Positions 22,120 through 30,500 are shown, counted from the first letter of the stretch. The stretch is 47,985 nt of DNA from Gammaproteobacteria bacterium (GCA_020853135.1 JADYZO010000129.1:1-47985); one strand, 5' to 3'. The notes: a model not told the origin generated them from the sequence alone. Translations and numbers: made by a program.

Positions 22120-22875
22120 CTACCAGCCGATGCTGCGTCCGCCGTCGACGGCGATGATCTGGCCGGTCACGTAGCCGGCATCGCGCACCAGGTACAGCAC
22201 GCAGCCGGCGATGTCCTCCGGTGCCCCGGGTCGTTTCAGCGGGATCTGCCGAACGATGCTATCGCGCGTGCCTTCGGCGAGGCCGTCATCGGGCCAGAGC
22301 ACCGCACCGGGTGCCACGCCGTTGACCCGCACCGCGGGGGCCAGGTCGCGCGCCAGCGAGCGGGTCAGCATGGCCAGGCCGGCCTTGGCGGCACCGTACG
22401 CCGGGTGGTCGCGCAGCGGGCGGATGGCGTGGATGTCGATGAGGTTGATGATGACGCCGCCGCCTGCCCGCAGGTGGGGCAGCGCGGCCTGGGACAGGAA
22501 CAGCGGGGCGCGCAGGTTGGTGCCGATGAGGTCTTCCCACTGCGCGGCGGTGATGCTGCCGAGCGGGGTCGGGTAGAAGCTCGAGGCGTTGTTGACGAGG
22601 ATATCCAGCCGCCCGCTGCGCCCGACGACCCCGGCCACCATCGCCTCGAGCCGGCCGCAGTCCAGCAGGTCGGCCTGGACGGTGAAGGCTGACTCACGCC
22701 GCTTTGCGTTGAGTTCGGCTGCCAGCGCCTGCGCCTCGCCAGCCGGGCCGCGGTAATGGATCGCCACGCCCGCGCCTGCCTCGTGCAGGGCGCGGCTGAT
22801 GCTGGCGCCCACGCGCCGCGCGGCACCGGTGACCAGCGCCCATTTGCCATCGAGGGTTGTGGTGGCCTTGGTCAT
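22120..22875 (-). CDS. FolM-like pteridine reductase (SDR family)
   Basis: A 251-aa short-chain dehydrogenase. The cofactor motif TGAARRVG (instead of TGxxxGxG) is the pteridine reductase signature and favours NADPH. The catalytic serine position is an aspartate (LIDIHAIRP), with YGAAK as Tyr-x-x-x-Lys; this Asp-Tyr-Lys set is that of PTR1/FolM rather than ordinary SDRs. It would reduce dihydropterins or dihydrofolate. Its location, convergent with folB-folK, supports a folate or pterin role. The ATG at 22875 was chosen because upstream residues to 22950 are non-family. Confidence 0.87.
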   Translation of the reverse strand: MTKATTTLDGKWALVTGAARRVGASISRALHEAGAGVAIHYRGPAGEAQALAAELNAKRRESAFTVQADLLDCGRLEAMVAGVVGRSGRLDILVNNASSFYPTPLGSITAAQWEDLIGTNLRAPLFLSQAALPHLRAGGGVIINLIDIHAIRPLRDHPAYGAAKAGLAMLTRSLARDLAPAVRVNGVAPGAVLWPDDGLAEGTRDSIVRQIPLKRPGAPEDIAGCVLYLVRDAGYVTGQIIAVDGGRSIGW

Positions 22876-22922
22876 GTGTTTCGTCGTCGGCGGGGTTGCG
22901 CATGGGGCGGGGATGCAGGCCT

Positions 22923-22928
22923 TAAGAT
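22923..22928 (+). promoter_or_regulatory. Possible -10 of the MidA-type methyltransferase gene
   Basis: TAAGAT ends 9 nt before the ATG at 22938, the only AT-rich stretch in the 62-bp divergent gap. It would give a near-leaderless transcript. Confidence 0.35.
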
Positions 22929-22937
22929 TACACCAGC

Positions 22938-24107
22938 ATGCAAACACCATTCGACCTGCCCGAGCCCACGGCCGGGGCGCGCGCGCACAGCGCGCACCTC
23001 GCCGCGCTGATCCACGAGCGGATCAGCGCGGCGGGCGGCTGGATCGACTTCGCCGACTACATGGACCTCGCGCTCTACGCGCCCGGGCTTGGCTACTACA
23101 GCGCCGGGGCGACCAAGCTCGGCGCGGCGGGCGATTTCGTCACGGCACCGGAGATCTCCCCGCTGTTCGCCCGCTGCCTGGCGCGGGCCATCGCCCCCGT
23201 GCTGCAGGCCCTGCCCGGAGCGGACATCCTCGAACTCGGTGGCGGCAGCGGGGCGCTGGCTGCCGGGCTGATCCCGGCACTGGCACGCCTGGGCGCGCTG
23301 CCGCGCCGTTACCGCATGCTCGAGGTCAGCGCCGACCTGGGCGAGCGCCAGCGTGCCCTGCTCGGCGCGCAGGCCGGGCCGCAGTGGCCCGCGCTGGAGT
23401 GGCTGGAGGCCTTGCCGGGCGAAGCGTTCCGCGGTGTCGTCATTGCCAACGAGGTGGCCGATGCGCTGCCGGTGAGCCGCTTCACGATCCGCGACGGGGC
23501 GGTGCAGGCACTGGGCGTGGGTGCCCGCTCCGGCGGATTTGCCTGGGCTGCACGCCCGGCCGACCCTGGACTGGCTGCCGCCGTCGCCAGCCGCCTGCCC
23601 GATGGCGCCAGCGCTTTCGCAGAGGGCTATACGAGCGAGATCAGCCGTCGCCTGCCGGCGTGGATCGCCGCGCTGTCGGCCACGCTGGGCGAAGGCGCCC
23701 TGGTGCTCTGCGACTACGGCATGACCCGCCGCGAGTACTACCACCCGCAGCGCGTGCAGGGCACGCTGACCTGCCATTACCGGCACCGCGCCCACGACGA
23801 CCCGTTCCGCCACCCGGGCCTCCAGGACATCACTGCCTGGGTGGACTTCACCGCGGTGGCCGAAGCTGCCGTGGCGGGCGGGCTTGCCGTGGCGGGCTAC
23901 GCCACGCAGGCGCACTTCCTGCTCGATGCCGGGCTCGGGCAGGAACTCGCTGGTGCCGGCCATCCCCTGCCGCCGCGCCTGGCGCAACAGGCCAGGACCC
24001 TCCTGCTGCCGGGGGAGATGGGCGAGCGCTTCAAGGTGATGGCACTGTCGCGCGGCGCCCTGGCGCCGGGCGGATTCGGCTTCCGCGACCTGCGCCACAG
24101 CCTGTAA
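22938..24107 (+). CDS. MidA/NDUFAF7-type SAM-dependent methyltransferase
   Basis: A 389-aa protein of the family that includes mitochondrial complex I assembly factor NDUFAF7. It has the N-terminal segment FADYMDLALYAPGLGYYS, GDFVTAPEISPLF, the SAM-binding ILELGGGSGALA, VIANEVADALPV, and LVLCDYGMTRREYYHP. NDUFAF7 methylates an arginine of a complex I subunit; the bacterial substrate is not established. The 3' end lies inside a perfect 16-bp inverted repeat containing the stop codon. It is divergent from the FolM-like gene and convergent with cca. Confidence 0.87.
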   Translation: MQTPFDLPEPTAGARAHSAHLAALIHERISAAGGWIDFADYMDLALYAPGLGYYSAGATKLGAAGDFVTAPEISPLFARCLARAIAPVLQALPGADILELGGGSGALAAGLIPALARLGALPRRYRMLEVSADLGERQRALLGAQAGPQWPALEWLEALPGEAFRGVVIANEVADALPVSRFTIRDGAVQALGVGARSGGFAWAARPADPGLAAAVASRLPDGASAFAEGYTSEISRRLPAWIAALSATLGEGALVLCDYGMTRREYYHPQRVQGTLTCHYRHRAHDDPFRHPGLQDITAWVDFTAVAEAAVAGGLAVAGYATQAHFLLDAGLGQELAGAGHPLPPRLAQQARTLLLPGEMGERFKVMALSRGALAPGGFGFRDLRHSL

Positions 24108-24123
24108 GCAGGTCGCGGAAGCC
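24078..24123. terminator. 16-bp perfect inverted repeat across the methyltransferase stop
   Basis: Arms 24078-24093 and 24108-24123 are exact complements around a 14-nt loop that holds the last codons and TAA of the methyltransferase gene. It sits between convergent genes (cca ends at 24132). No U-run follows on either strand. Confidence 0.6.
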
Positions 24124-24131
24124 CGCCCGGC

Positions 24132-25352
24132 TCAGGCGCCCCTGCAGGCGGCAATGGCCCGGATCCGTGCCTCGCGCAGCGCTGCGCCCAATGCTGCGCC
24201 GCCGAGGCCGGTCGCCGCGAGTGCCGCCGCATTCACGCCCTGCGTGGCCGCCAGGCATTGGCGCAACAGTGCCGCCTGCGGGTAGGGCTCGTGTTCCCGG
24301 CCCTTGCGTCCGCGGGCGTCCGCCTCGCAGGCCGCGAGGAAATCATCGAGGCGTTCGACGTGGCGCAACGCGCCCACCCCCTCGAGCAGCATCAGGATCG
24401 TGCCCGGGCGCAGTTCCTGCACGCGGTGGCACAGGCCGTGGAAGCGGGCCACGGCACGGCCGAGGTCACGGAAGCGGTTGGGCACGCCGATGCGCCGGCA
24501 CAGCGTTTCGACCAGCGCGGCACCGCGTTCTTCGTGACCATGATGGCGTGGCCAGTGCTCGCGGGCTGTCGTGCCCTTGCCGAGGTCGTGCACCAGCACG
24601 GCGAAGCGCACCTCGGCGCGGGGGGAGAGGCGCGCGCTCTGCGCCAGTGCCAGCAGCAGGTGGGCGCCGGTGTCGACCTCGGGGTGCCAGTCGCTGCGCT
24701 GGGGCACGCCCCAGAGCGCGTCCACCTCGGGGAAGATCACCGCCAGTGCGCCACAGTCGCGCAGCACCGCGATGAACACATCGGGCCGCGCGCTGGCGAG
24801 CGCGGTTGCGGTTTCCTGCCAGATGCGCTCGGGTACCAGGGCGCCGGCCTCGCCGGCGGCGACCATCTCGCGCATGAGCTGCAGGGTTTCCGGCGCGACC
24901 TGGAAGCCAAGCGGCGCGAAGCGGGCCGCGAAACGGGCCACCCGCAGGATGCGCACCGGGTCTTCGCGGAAGGCGTCGGAGACGTGCCGCAGCCGCCGCG
25001 CGGCGAGATCCGCCTGTCCGCCCCAGGGATCGATGATCCGTCCGGATGGGTCCTCGGCCATGGCATTGACGGTGAGGTCGCGCCGGCGCAGGTCATCCTC
25101 GAGGCTCACGCCGGGGTCGGCGTCGATGGCAAAGCCCCGGTATCCCGGGCCGGTCTTGCGCTCGGTGCGCGCGAGCGCGTGCTCTTCGCCGGTATCCGGG
25201 TGCAGGTAGACCGGGAAGCTCGCGCCGACGCGCCGGTAGCCCCGCGATTCCATGTCCGCCGGCGTCGCGCCCACCACGACCCAGTCACGCTCACCGACGG
25301 GCAGGCCGAGCAGCCGGTCGCGGACGGCCCCGCCCACGAGATAAGTCTGCAT
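24132..25352 (-). CDS. cca: CCA-adding tRNA nucleotidyltransferase (multifunctional, with HD domain)
   Basis: A 406-aa class II CCA-adding enzyme, which builds or repairs the tRNA 3' CCA. It contains [12 protein letters not shown], the catalytic ERDWVVVG, the [10 protein letters not shown] motif, the [12 protein letters not shown] segment and the metal HD domain [11 protein letters not shown] that gives gammaproteobacterial Cca its phosphatase/phosphodiesterase activity. The tRNA-Ile in this window lacks an encoded CCA, so the enzyme is needed. A TAGAAT ends 6 nt before the ATG with no ribosome site between. Confidence 0.95.
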   Translation of the reverse strand: MQTYLVGGAVRDRLLGLPVGERDWVVVGATPADMESRGYRRVGASFPVYLHPDTGEEHALARTERKTGPGYRGFAIDADPGVSLEDDLRRRDLTVNAMAEDPSGRIIDPWGGQADLAARRLRHVSDAFREDPVRILRVARFAARFAPLGFQVAPETLQLMREMVAAGEAGALVPERIWQETATALASARPDVFIAVLRDCGALAVIFPEVDALWGVPQRSDWHPEVDTGAHLLLALAQSARLSPRAEVRFAVLVHDLGKGTTAREHWPRHHGHEERGAALVETLCRRIGVPNRFRDLGRAVARFHGLCHRVQELRPGTILMLLEGVGALRHVERLDDFLAACEADARGRKGREHEPYPQAALLRQCLAATQGVNAAALAATGLGGAALGAALREARIRAIAACRGA

Positions 25353-25358
25353 GGCGGC

Positions 25359-25364
25359 ATTCTA
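25359..25364 (-). promoter_or_regulatory. -10 element directly before cca
   Basis: TAGAAT on the minus strand with only 6 nt before the cca ATG; transcription would begin at or next to the A of ATG. A possible TATCCT for the divergent gene lies at 25369-25374, 9 nt before the ATG at 25384. Confidence 0.45.
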
Positions 25365-25383
25365 GCGATATCCTCGTGGCTGC

Positions 25384-26589
25384 ATGGGTCGCCACGGCTG
25401 GGCAAGGCGTGTATTCATTGTCGCTGCAGCGCTGCTGCAGGCGGCCTGCCATCCCGCGTACATGGTGCAGGCGGCTGCCGGGCAGCTGGCCATCCTGCGC
25501 GCACGCCGGCCCGTGGCCGAGGTGCAGGCGGATGCAGCCGCACCTGCCGCGCTGCGTGCCAGGCTCGCCCTGGCGGGGCAGGCGCTCGCCTTTGCCCATG
25601 CCGGGCTTGCCCTGCCCGACAACGGCAGCTACCGGCAGTACGCGGACCTGGGTCGGCAATACCCGGTCTGGAACGTGTTTGCCGCCCCGGAGTTCTCCCT
25701 CGATCTGCGCACCTGGTGCTTCCCGGTGGCGGGTTGCGCGGCCTATCGCGGCTATTTCGATGCGGCCCGCGCACGGGTGTTTGCCGCCGGGCTGGCTGCG
25801 GCAGGCGAGGATGTGTTCGTCGGCCCTGCCGCGGCCTACTCGACGCTGGGCTACCTGCGCGATCCGCTCCTGAGCAGCGTGGTTGCCCTGCCGCCTGACG
25901 CCATGGTCGGGCTGCTCTTCCATGAACTGGCCCACCAGCAGTTGTACGTCGCCGGCGATACGGCCTTCAACGAGAGCTTCGCGACGCTGGTGGAGCAGGA
26001 AGGGCTGGTGCGCTGGCTGACGGCGCGGGGCGACCAGGCAGGGTTGTGCAGGTTCCTTGGCGGACTGGAGCGCGAACGCGCGGTGCGCGCCCTGTTCGAG
26101 GTGGCGCGCAGCCGGCTGCGCACCATCTACGCCGGCCCGGGAACCGATGAGGCGCGGCGCAGCGCCAAGGCCGCTGTCATCGGTGAATTGCGCGCAGGCT
26201 ATGCCGTACTGCGCGCCGGATGGGCCGGTCCGCCCTATTTCGATGGCTGGTTCGCCGGGCCCATCAACAACGCACGGCTGGGAGCACTGGCGGCCTACGA
26301 CCGCCATGTCGGCACGCTGCGCGTGATCCTGGAAAGCGAGGGTGGCGATTGGCCGGCGTTCTACCGGCGCGCCGCCCGGCTCGGCCGGCTGGGGGCCGCC
26401 GACCGGGCCGAGGTGCTCGGCCTGGTCGGCCGGACGAGCCTGCGCGCGCCCGGGCCCGCCTGTCGCGCCGTTCTCAGCGAACCTGCAGCAGCAGGTCCCG
26501 GGAGCCGCGCCGGACCGAGAGGATCAGCAGGGTCTGCTGGCTGGCAGCCGCCTGCAGTTCCTTCACCGAGCGTACCCGCACGCGGTTGA
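25384..26589 (+). CDS. Lipoprotein zinc aminopeptidase (COG4324-like)
   Basis: A 401-aa predicted membrane-bound aminopeptidase. The signal peptide ends LLQAACHP with Cys22 as probable lipid anchor, followed by the family-typical AYMVQAAAGQLAIL. The zinc motif is HELAHQ (about residues 180-185) and the third ligand region NESFATLVEQEG. Relatives are mostly about 350 aa. Here the reading frame continues through the stop of the opposite htrA-like gene, adding about 38 low-complexity residues (rich in P, A, G, S) encoded antisense to the protease PDZ2. Divergent from cca by 31 bp. Confidence 0.83.
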   Translation: MGRHGWARRVFIVAAALLQAACHPAYMVQAAAGQLAILRARRPVAEVQADAAAPAALRARLALAGQALAFAHAGLALPDNGSYRQYADLGRQYPVWNVFAAPEFSLDLRTWCFPVAGCAAYRGYFDAARARVFAAGLAAAGEDVFVGPAAAYSTLGYLRDPLLSSVVALPPDAMVGLLFHELAHQQLYVAGDTAFNESFATLVEQEGLVRWLTARGDQAGLCRFLGGLERERAVRALFEVARSRLRTIYAGPGTDEARRSAKAAVIGELRAGYAVLRAGWAGPPYFDGWFAGPINNARLGALAAYDRHVGTLRVILESEGGDWPAFYRRAARLGRLGAADRAEVLGLVGRTSLRAPGPACRAVLSEPAAAGPGSRAGPRGSAGSAGWQPPAVPSPSVPARG

Positions 26590-27850
26590 CGGCGATGATG
26601 AGGTCGTTCTGCCGCAGTCCGCGGGCACCGGCCGGACTGTCTGGCTCTACCGCGACCACCTGCACCGCAGGCCCGTTGAACCCGCCGCCTTCCCCGGTGT
26701 AGTTGGCGAGTTCCGCGCCGGCCAGGCCGGGGTGGATGTCCGTGGCAGCCACCTTGTCGGCGGCTTCGCGTTCATCCAGCTGGGCGGTCACGGAGCGCTT
26801 CTTGCCCTCACGGATCAGGTCGAGCTGCACCTTGTCGCCGCTGCGCTTGACGCCGATGGTGGCGCGCAGGCTGGAGGCGCTGCGCACCGGTTCGCCGTCC
26901 ACGGCCACGATCACGTCGCCGACCTGCACGCCAGCCTTCTCGGCGGCCGAGCCCTGGGCGACTTCCTGCACCAGGGCACCTTCGTGCGCCTCCACGCCGT
27001 AGGCCTTGGCGGTGTCGGCGCTGAAATCGCTGATGCTGACGCCGAGCAGCCCGCGCCGCACCTTACCGTGCTGCAGGATCTGCGCCATGATGGACTTGGC
27101 GATGTTCACCGGGATGGCGAAGCCGATGCCGATGTTGCCGCCGCTGTTGGAGAAGATCGCCGAATTGATGCCGATCAGTTCGCCGCGCAGGTTGATGAGC
27201 GCGCCACCCGAATTGCCCGGGTTGATCGAGGCGTCTGTCTGGATGAAGTCCTCATAGCCATCCGGGCTGATGCCGCTGCGCCCGAGTGCGCTGACGATGC
27301 CCGAGGTCACGGTGTGCTGCAGGCCGAAGGGGTTGCCGATGGCGACCACGAAGTCACCCACCTGGACCTGGTCGGAGTTGCCGAGCGCGATCTGCGTGAG
27401 CCGGCCAGGATCCTTGAGCTTCAGCACCGCGATGTCGGTGCCGTCGTCGGAGCCGACGACGGTGGCCTTCAGGTTGCGGTTGTCCTCGAGTATCACCTCG
27501 ATCTCGTCGGCGTTCTCGATGACGTGGTGGTTCGTCAGCACATAGCCGTTCTTCGCATCGACGATGACGCCGGAGCCGGCGCTGCGGACCTCGCGCCGGC
27601 GCTGCTGTTGCTGCTGGGGCGGGACACCGAAGAAGCGGCGGAACACGGGGTCGTCCATCAGCGGATTGGGCGGCGCATTGACCGTGCCGCGGGTGGCGAT
27701 GCTGACCACGGCCGGAGACACCTGCTTCACCAGCGGAGCCAGCGTCGGCATGCTCTGGTCGCCCACCACCGCCGGCAGGGCGGCTGCGGCGCCCTGGGAC
27801 AGGGCCAGACCCGCCGTGAGGAGGATTGCCGTCATCAGCTTCTTGGTCAT
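26474..27850 (-). CDS. Periplasmic serine endoprotease, DegQ/Do family
   Basis: A 458-aa HtrA protease with signal peptide (cleavage near GAAAA-LP), a trypsin-like domain with His109 (TNHHVIE), Asp139 (GTDIAVLK) and Ser214 (NPGNSGGAL), and two PDZ domains (about 255-350 and 365-455). The loop near residues 75-87 has a PPQQQQQRRR tract. It degrades or refolds damaged periplasmic proteins. Length and short Q-rich LA loop fit DegQ/MucD better than DegP. AAGGA lies about 10 nt before the ATG. Its 3' end overlaps the convergent aminopeptidase gene by 116 bp. Confidence 0.93.
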   Translation of the reverse strand: MTKKLMTAILLTAGLALSQGAAAALPAVVGDQSMPTLAPLVKQVSPAVVSIATRGTVNAPPNPLMDDPVFRRFFGVPPQQQQQRRREVRSAGSGVIVDAKNGYVLTNHHVIENADEIEVILEDNRNLKATVVGSDDGTDIAVLKLKDPGRLTQIALGNSDQVQVGDFVVAIGNPFGLQHTVTSGIVSALGRSGISPDGYEDFIQTDASINPGNSGGALINLRGELIGINSAIFSNSGGNIGIGFAIPVNIAKSIMAQILQHGKVRRGLLGVSISDFSADTAKAYGVEAHEGALVQEVAQGSAAEKAGVQVGDVIVAVDGEPVRSASSLRATIGVKRSGDKVQLDLIREGKKRSVTAQLDEREAADKVAATDIHPGLAGAELANYTGEGGGFNGPAVQVVAVEPDSPAGARGLRQNDLIIAVNRVRVRSVKELQAAASQQTLLILSVRRGSRDLLLQVR

Positions 27851-27975
27851 CGCGCTAGGGTCCTTGGGGCAGGTGTGCAGCCGCGGGTTGGCGAGCGCGC
27901 ATCATAAGTGCTTTTGTCGCAGCCGGGCACGGTGGAAAAGCTGTGGAACGGGTGGGGATCGCCTGGGTATGGCAA

Positions 27976-27991
27976 CCACAAGATGTTGTGT
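27976..27991. promoter_or_regulatory. NrdR box 1 (candidate)
   Basis: A 16-bp near-palindrome CCACAAGATGTTGTGT matches the NrdR consensus acaCwAtATaTwGtgt at 13 of 16 positions, including the invariant CAA/TTG arms. Confidence 0.6.
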
Positions 27992-28111
27992 TTTCCAATC
28001 GGGACAGGGAGTTGCAGAACCCGTGTTGCTGCATTTTTGTCCAGTCTGGAGCATGTCTATAACATCATGTTTTTAAACAATAAAATGATATGCCTTCATG
28101 GGCTGGAATGC

Positions 28112-28140
28112 TTGACAGGTCCCCGGAGCAGACATAACCT
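28112..28140 (+). promoter_or_regulatory. Promoter of nrdJab
   Basis: A perfect -35 TTGACA (28112-28117), a 17-bp spacer and TAACCT (28135-28140). Predicted start near 28147, just before NrdR box 2. AT-rich DNA upstream may act as an UP element. Confidence 0.6.
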
Positions 28141-28152
28141 ACGTTTCAGCTG

Positions 28153-28168
28153 GCACAACATCTTGTGC
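28153..28168. promoter_or_regulatory. NrdR box 2 (candidate)
   Basis: GCACAACATCTTGTGC is a near-perfect palindrome matching the NrdR consensus at 12 of 16 positions. It lies at about +6 to +21 of the predicted nrdJ start, where a bound repressor would block transcription. It is 177 bp from box 1. Confidence 0.65.
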
Positions 28169-28270
28169 CGCCGCTTCCGGTGGTCCTTTCCGCGGTCAGC
28201 GCCTGGCGCCGGCTCCCGGGGGAGTCGCCGGAGCGCGGTGCCGGGGCCAGCCGGGGGATCCAGACGCATG

Positions 28271-28300
28271 CCCGGGGCGGTGTCGACCGCCGGGGTTTTT
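28271..28300 (+). terminator. Attenuator-like hairpin in the nrdJ leader
   Basis: GGCGGT and ACCGCC pair around a GTCG loop, with a further CCC/GGG after a 2x2 internal loop, and TTTTT follows at once. It ends 19 nt before the nrdJa ATG, so it could act as an intrinsic terminator inside the leader. A matching antiterminator was not identified. Confidence 0.4.
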
Positions 28301-28319
28301 CAGGGGGTATGGAATCGCG

Positions 28320-30467
28320 ATGAAAACCGCTGTCCAAATCGATCGCGCCAGGGCACCGGGCGTCTCCTTCCAGGAGGCGTCCATCGACATCTGGGACAAG
28401 AAGTACCGGCTCAAGTCGAAGACCGGCGAGGTCATCGACGAGACCATGGACGACACCTACAAGCGCATCGCCCGGGCGCTGGCCGAGGTGGAACCGGAAG
28501 AGGGGCGGGAGCGCTGGTTCGAGTCCTTCCTCTGGGCCCTGCGCCGGGGCGCCATCCCGGCCGGGCGCATCGTCTCCAATGCGGGGGCACGCGAGCACAA
28601 GCCCGCCACCTCCACCATCAACTGCACGGTGTCAGGCACCATCGCCGACTCCATGCACACCATCCTGGAGAAGGTCCACGAGGCCGGGCTGACCCTCAAG
28701 GCGGGTTGCGGCATCGGTTACGAGTTCTCCACGCTGCGCCCGCGCGGGGCCTATGTCAGCGGCGCCGGTGCGTACACCTCCGGTCCCATGTCGTTCATGG
28801 ATATCTACGACAAGATGTGCTTCACGGTGTCCTCCGCCGGTGGCCGGCGTGGCGCGCAGATGGGCACCTTCGACGTCGGGCATCCCGATGTCCTGGATTT
28901 CGTGCGCGCCAAGCGCGAGAACGGGCGCCTGCGCCAGTTCAACCTCTCGCTGCTGGTCACCGATGATTTCATCCGGGCGGTCAAGGCCAACCAGCCCTGG
29001 CCGCTGGTGTTCCCGCTGGATGCGAAGCAGGCGGAGCTGGAGGGCGTCGACCTCAACGATGCGGACCAGGTCGTCTGGCGCGACTGGCCGGTCACCGAAG
29101 GCTATGTCACCAACGACCGGGGCGAGGTGGCCTGCCGCGTGTACAAGCACCTGCCGGCCCAGCGCGTGTGGGACCTCATCATGGCGTCGACCTACGACTT
29201 CGCCGAGCCGGGGTTCGTGCTCATCGACCGCGTCAACGAGATGAACAACAACTGGTTCGACGAGACCATCCGCGCCACCAACCCCTGCGGCGAGCAGCCG
29301 CTGCCACCCTACGGATCCTGCCTGCTGGGATCGGTGAACCTGACCAAGTTCGTGCTCGACCCCTTCACGGAGTCGGCCCGCTTCGACTGGGACGAGTTCC
29401 GCCGCGTGGTGTGCGTGTTCACCCGCATGCTGGACAACGTCGTGGAGATCAACGGCCTGCCGCTCGGCAGGCAGCGCGAGGAGATCCGGCGCAAGCGCCG
29501 GCATGGCATGGGCTTCCTGGGCCTCGGTTCCGCCATGGCCATGCTGCGCCTGCGCTATGGCTCGCCGCAGTCGGTGCAGTTCACCGAGGATGTCTCGCGG
29601 GAAATGGCCGTGGCGGGCTGGGAGACCGCGCTGGAGCTGGCCCGCGAGAAGGGGCCGGCGCCGATCATGCTCGAGGAGTTCACCGTCACGCAGGGGATGC
29701 TGCGCAAGCGCTCCGAGATGGCGGCCGACGGCTGGAAGGCCGGCGACCGGATACCCGGCCGGGTGCTGCATGCCCGCTACAGCCGCTACATGCAGCGGCT
29801 GGCCCAGCTGAGCCCCGAGCTGGTGCGCGAACTGGAGGAAACCGGGGCGCGCTTCACCCACCACAGTTCCATTGCCCCGACCGGCACGATTTCGCTGTCG
29901 CTGGCCAACAACGCCAGCAACGGCATCGAGCCGAGCTTCGCCCACCACTACTTCCGCAACGTCATCCGCGAGGGCCGCAAGACCAAGGAAAAGGTGGACG
30001 TGTTCTCCTTCGAGCTGCTGGCCTACCGCCAGCTGGTCAACCCGGCTGCCATGCCCGGCGCCACGCGGGTCGAGGAGCAGTTGCCGGACTACTTCGTCGC
30101 CGCCGAGGAAGTCACCCCGAAGGAACATGTGGACATCCAGGCCGCCGCGCAGAAGTGGGTGGACTCCTCCATCTCCAAGACCGCCAACGTGCCCACCGAC
30201 TTCCCCTACGAGAAGTTCAAGGACATCTACCTGTACGCCTACGAGAAGGGCCTGAAGGGCTGCACCACCTTCCGGTTCAACCCGGAGGCCTTCCAGGGCG
30301 TCCTTGTGAAGGAGAAGGACCTCAAGAACACCCAGTACACCTTCGTGCTGGAGGACGGCAGCGAGGTCACGCTGCGGGGGGACCAGGAGGTCGAGTACGA
30401 CGGCGAGCTGCACAGCGCAGCCAACCTGTTCGATGCCCTCAAGGAGGGCTATTACGGCAAGTTCTGA
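28320..30467 (+). CDS. nrdJa: Adenosylcobalamin-dependent (class II) ribonucleotide reductase, large subunit NrdJa
   Basis: A 715-aa class II reductase that makes deoxyribonucleotides with or without oxygen using vitamin B12. Cys102 in TINCTVSGT and Cys334 in YGSCLLGSVNL are the redox pair positions, and Cys323 in TNPCGEQ lies in the finger loop carrying the thiyl radical. HHSSIAPTGTIS and KTANVP belong to the nucleotide-binding barrel. No ATP cone is visible. The redox C-terminal part is on a separate gene, nrdJb, as in Pseudomonas aeruginosa nrdJa/nrdJb. Control by NrdR is suggested by the two upstream boxes. GGGGG lies 12 nt before the ATG. Confidence 0.95.
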   Translation: MKTAVQIDRARAPGVSFQEASIDIWDKKYRLKSKTGEVIDETMDDTYKRIARALAEVEPEEGRERWFESFLWALRRGAIPAGRIVSNAGAREHKPATSTINCTVSGTIADSMHTILEKVHEAGLTLKAGCGIGYEFSTLRPRGAYVSGAGAYTSGPMSFMDIYDKMCFTVSSAGGRRGAQMGTFDVGHPDVLDFVRAKRENGRLRQFNLSLLVTDDFIRAVKANQPWPLVFPLDAKQAELEGVDLNDADQVVWRDWPVTEGYVTNDRGEVACRVYKHLPAQRVWDLIMASTYDFAEPGFVLIDRVNEMNNNWFDETIRATNPCGEQPLPPYGSCLLGSVNLTKFVLDPFTESARFDWDEFRRVVCVFTRMLDNVVEINGLPLGRQREEIRRKRRHGMGFLGLGSAMAMLRLRYGSPQSVQFTEDVSREMAVAGWETALELAREKGPAPIMLEEFTVTQGMLRKRSEMAADGWKAGDRIPGRVLHARYSRYMQRLAQLSPELVRELEETGARFTHHSSIAPTGTISLSLANNASNGIEPSFAHHYFRNVIREGRKTKEKVDVFSFELLAYRQLVNPAAMPGATRVEEQLPDYFVAAEEVTPKEHVDIQAAAQKWVDSSISKTANVPTDFPYEKFKDIYLYAYEKGLKGCTTFRFNPEAFQGVLVKEKDLKNTQYTFVLEDGSEVTLRGDQEVEYDGELHSAANLFDALKEGYYGKF

Positions 30468-30500
30468 GGAACTGCCGTGCCAGACAACGGAGAGTCAGCC

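Larger units (their letters stand above)
27851..28319. other. 469-bp intergenic region upstream of nrdJa
   Basis: The region holds two NrdR-like boxes, a TTGACA promoter preceded by an AT-rich tract (28069-28090, a possible UP element), and a GC-rich leader of about 170 nt ending in a hairpin with a T5 run. A minus-strand TATGAT at 27901-27906 may be the -10 of the htrA-like gene. No ORF with a plausible start was found. A weaker TATAAC -10 lies at 28058-28063. Confidence 0.6.

Noticed and set aside
22694-24775. Long overlapping frames on both strands around the MidA-type gene
   Set aside because: The 658- and 408-codon frames overlapping 22938-24107 have biased arginine/proline or arginine/glutamine content and no motifs; the 389-aa frame has clear family signatures.
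28171-28319. Cobalamin riboswitch before nrdJa
   Set aside because: A partial likeness to the B12 box (AGCCGGGGGATCC) exists, but the GCCACTG core and kissing-loop arms were not found. Reported only as an attenuator-like leader.
28632-30413. A 593-codon minus-strand reading frame
   Set aside because: Antisense to nrdJa with no motif; shadow of a conserved gene.
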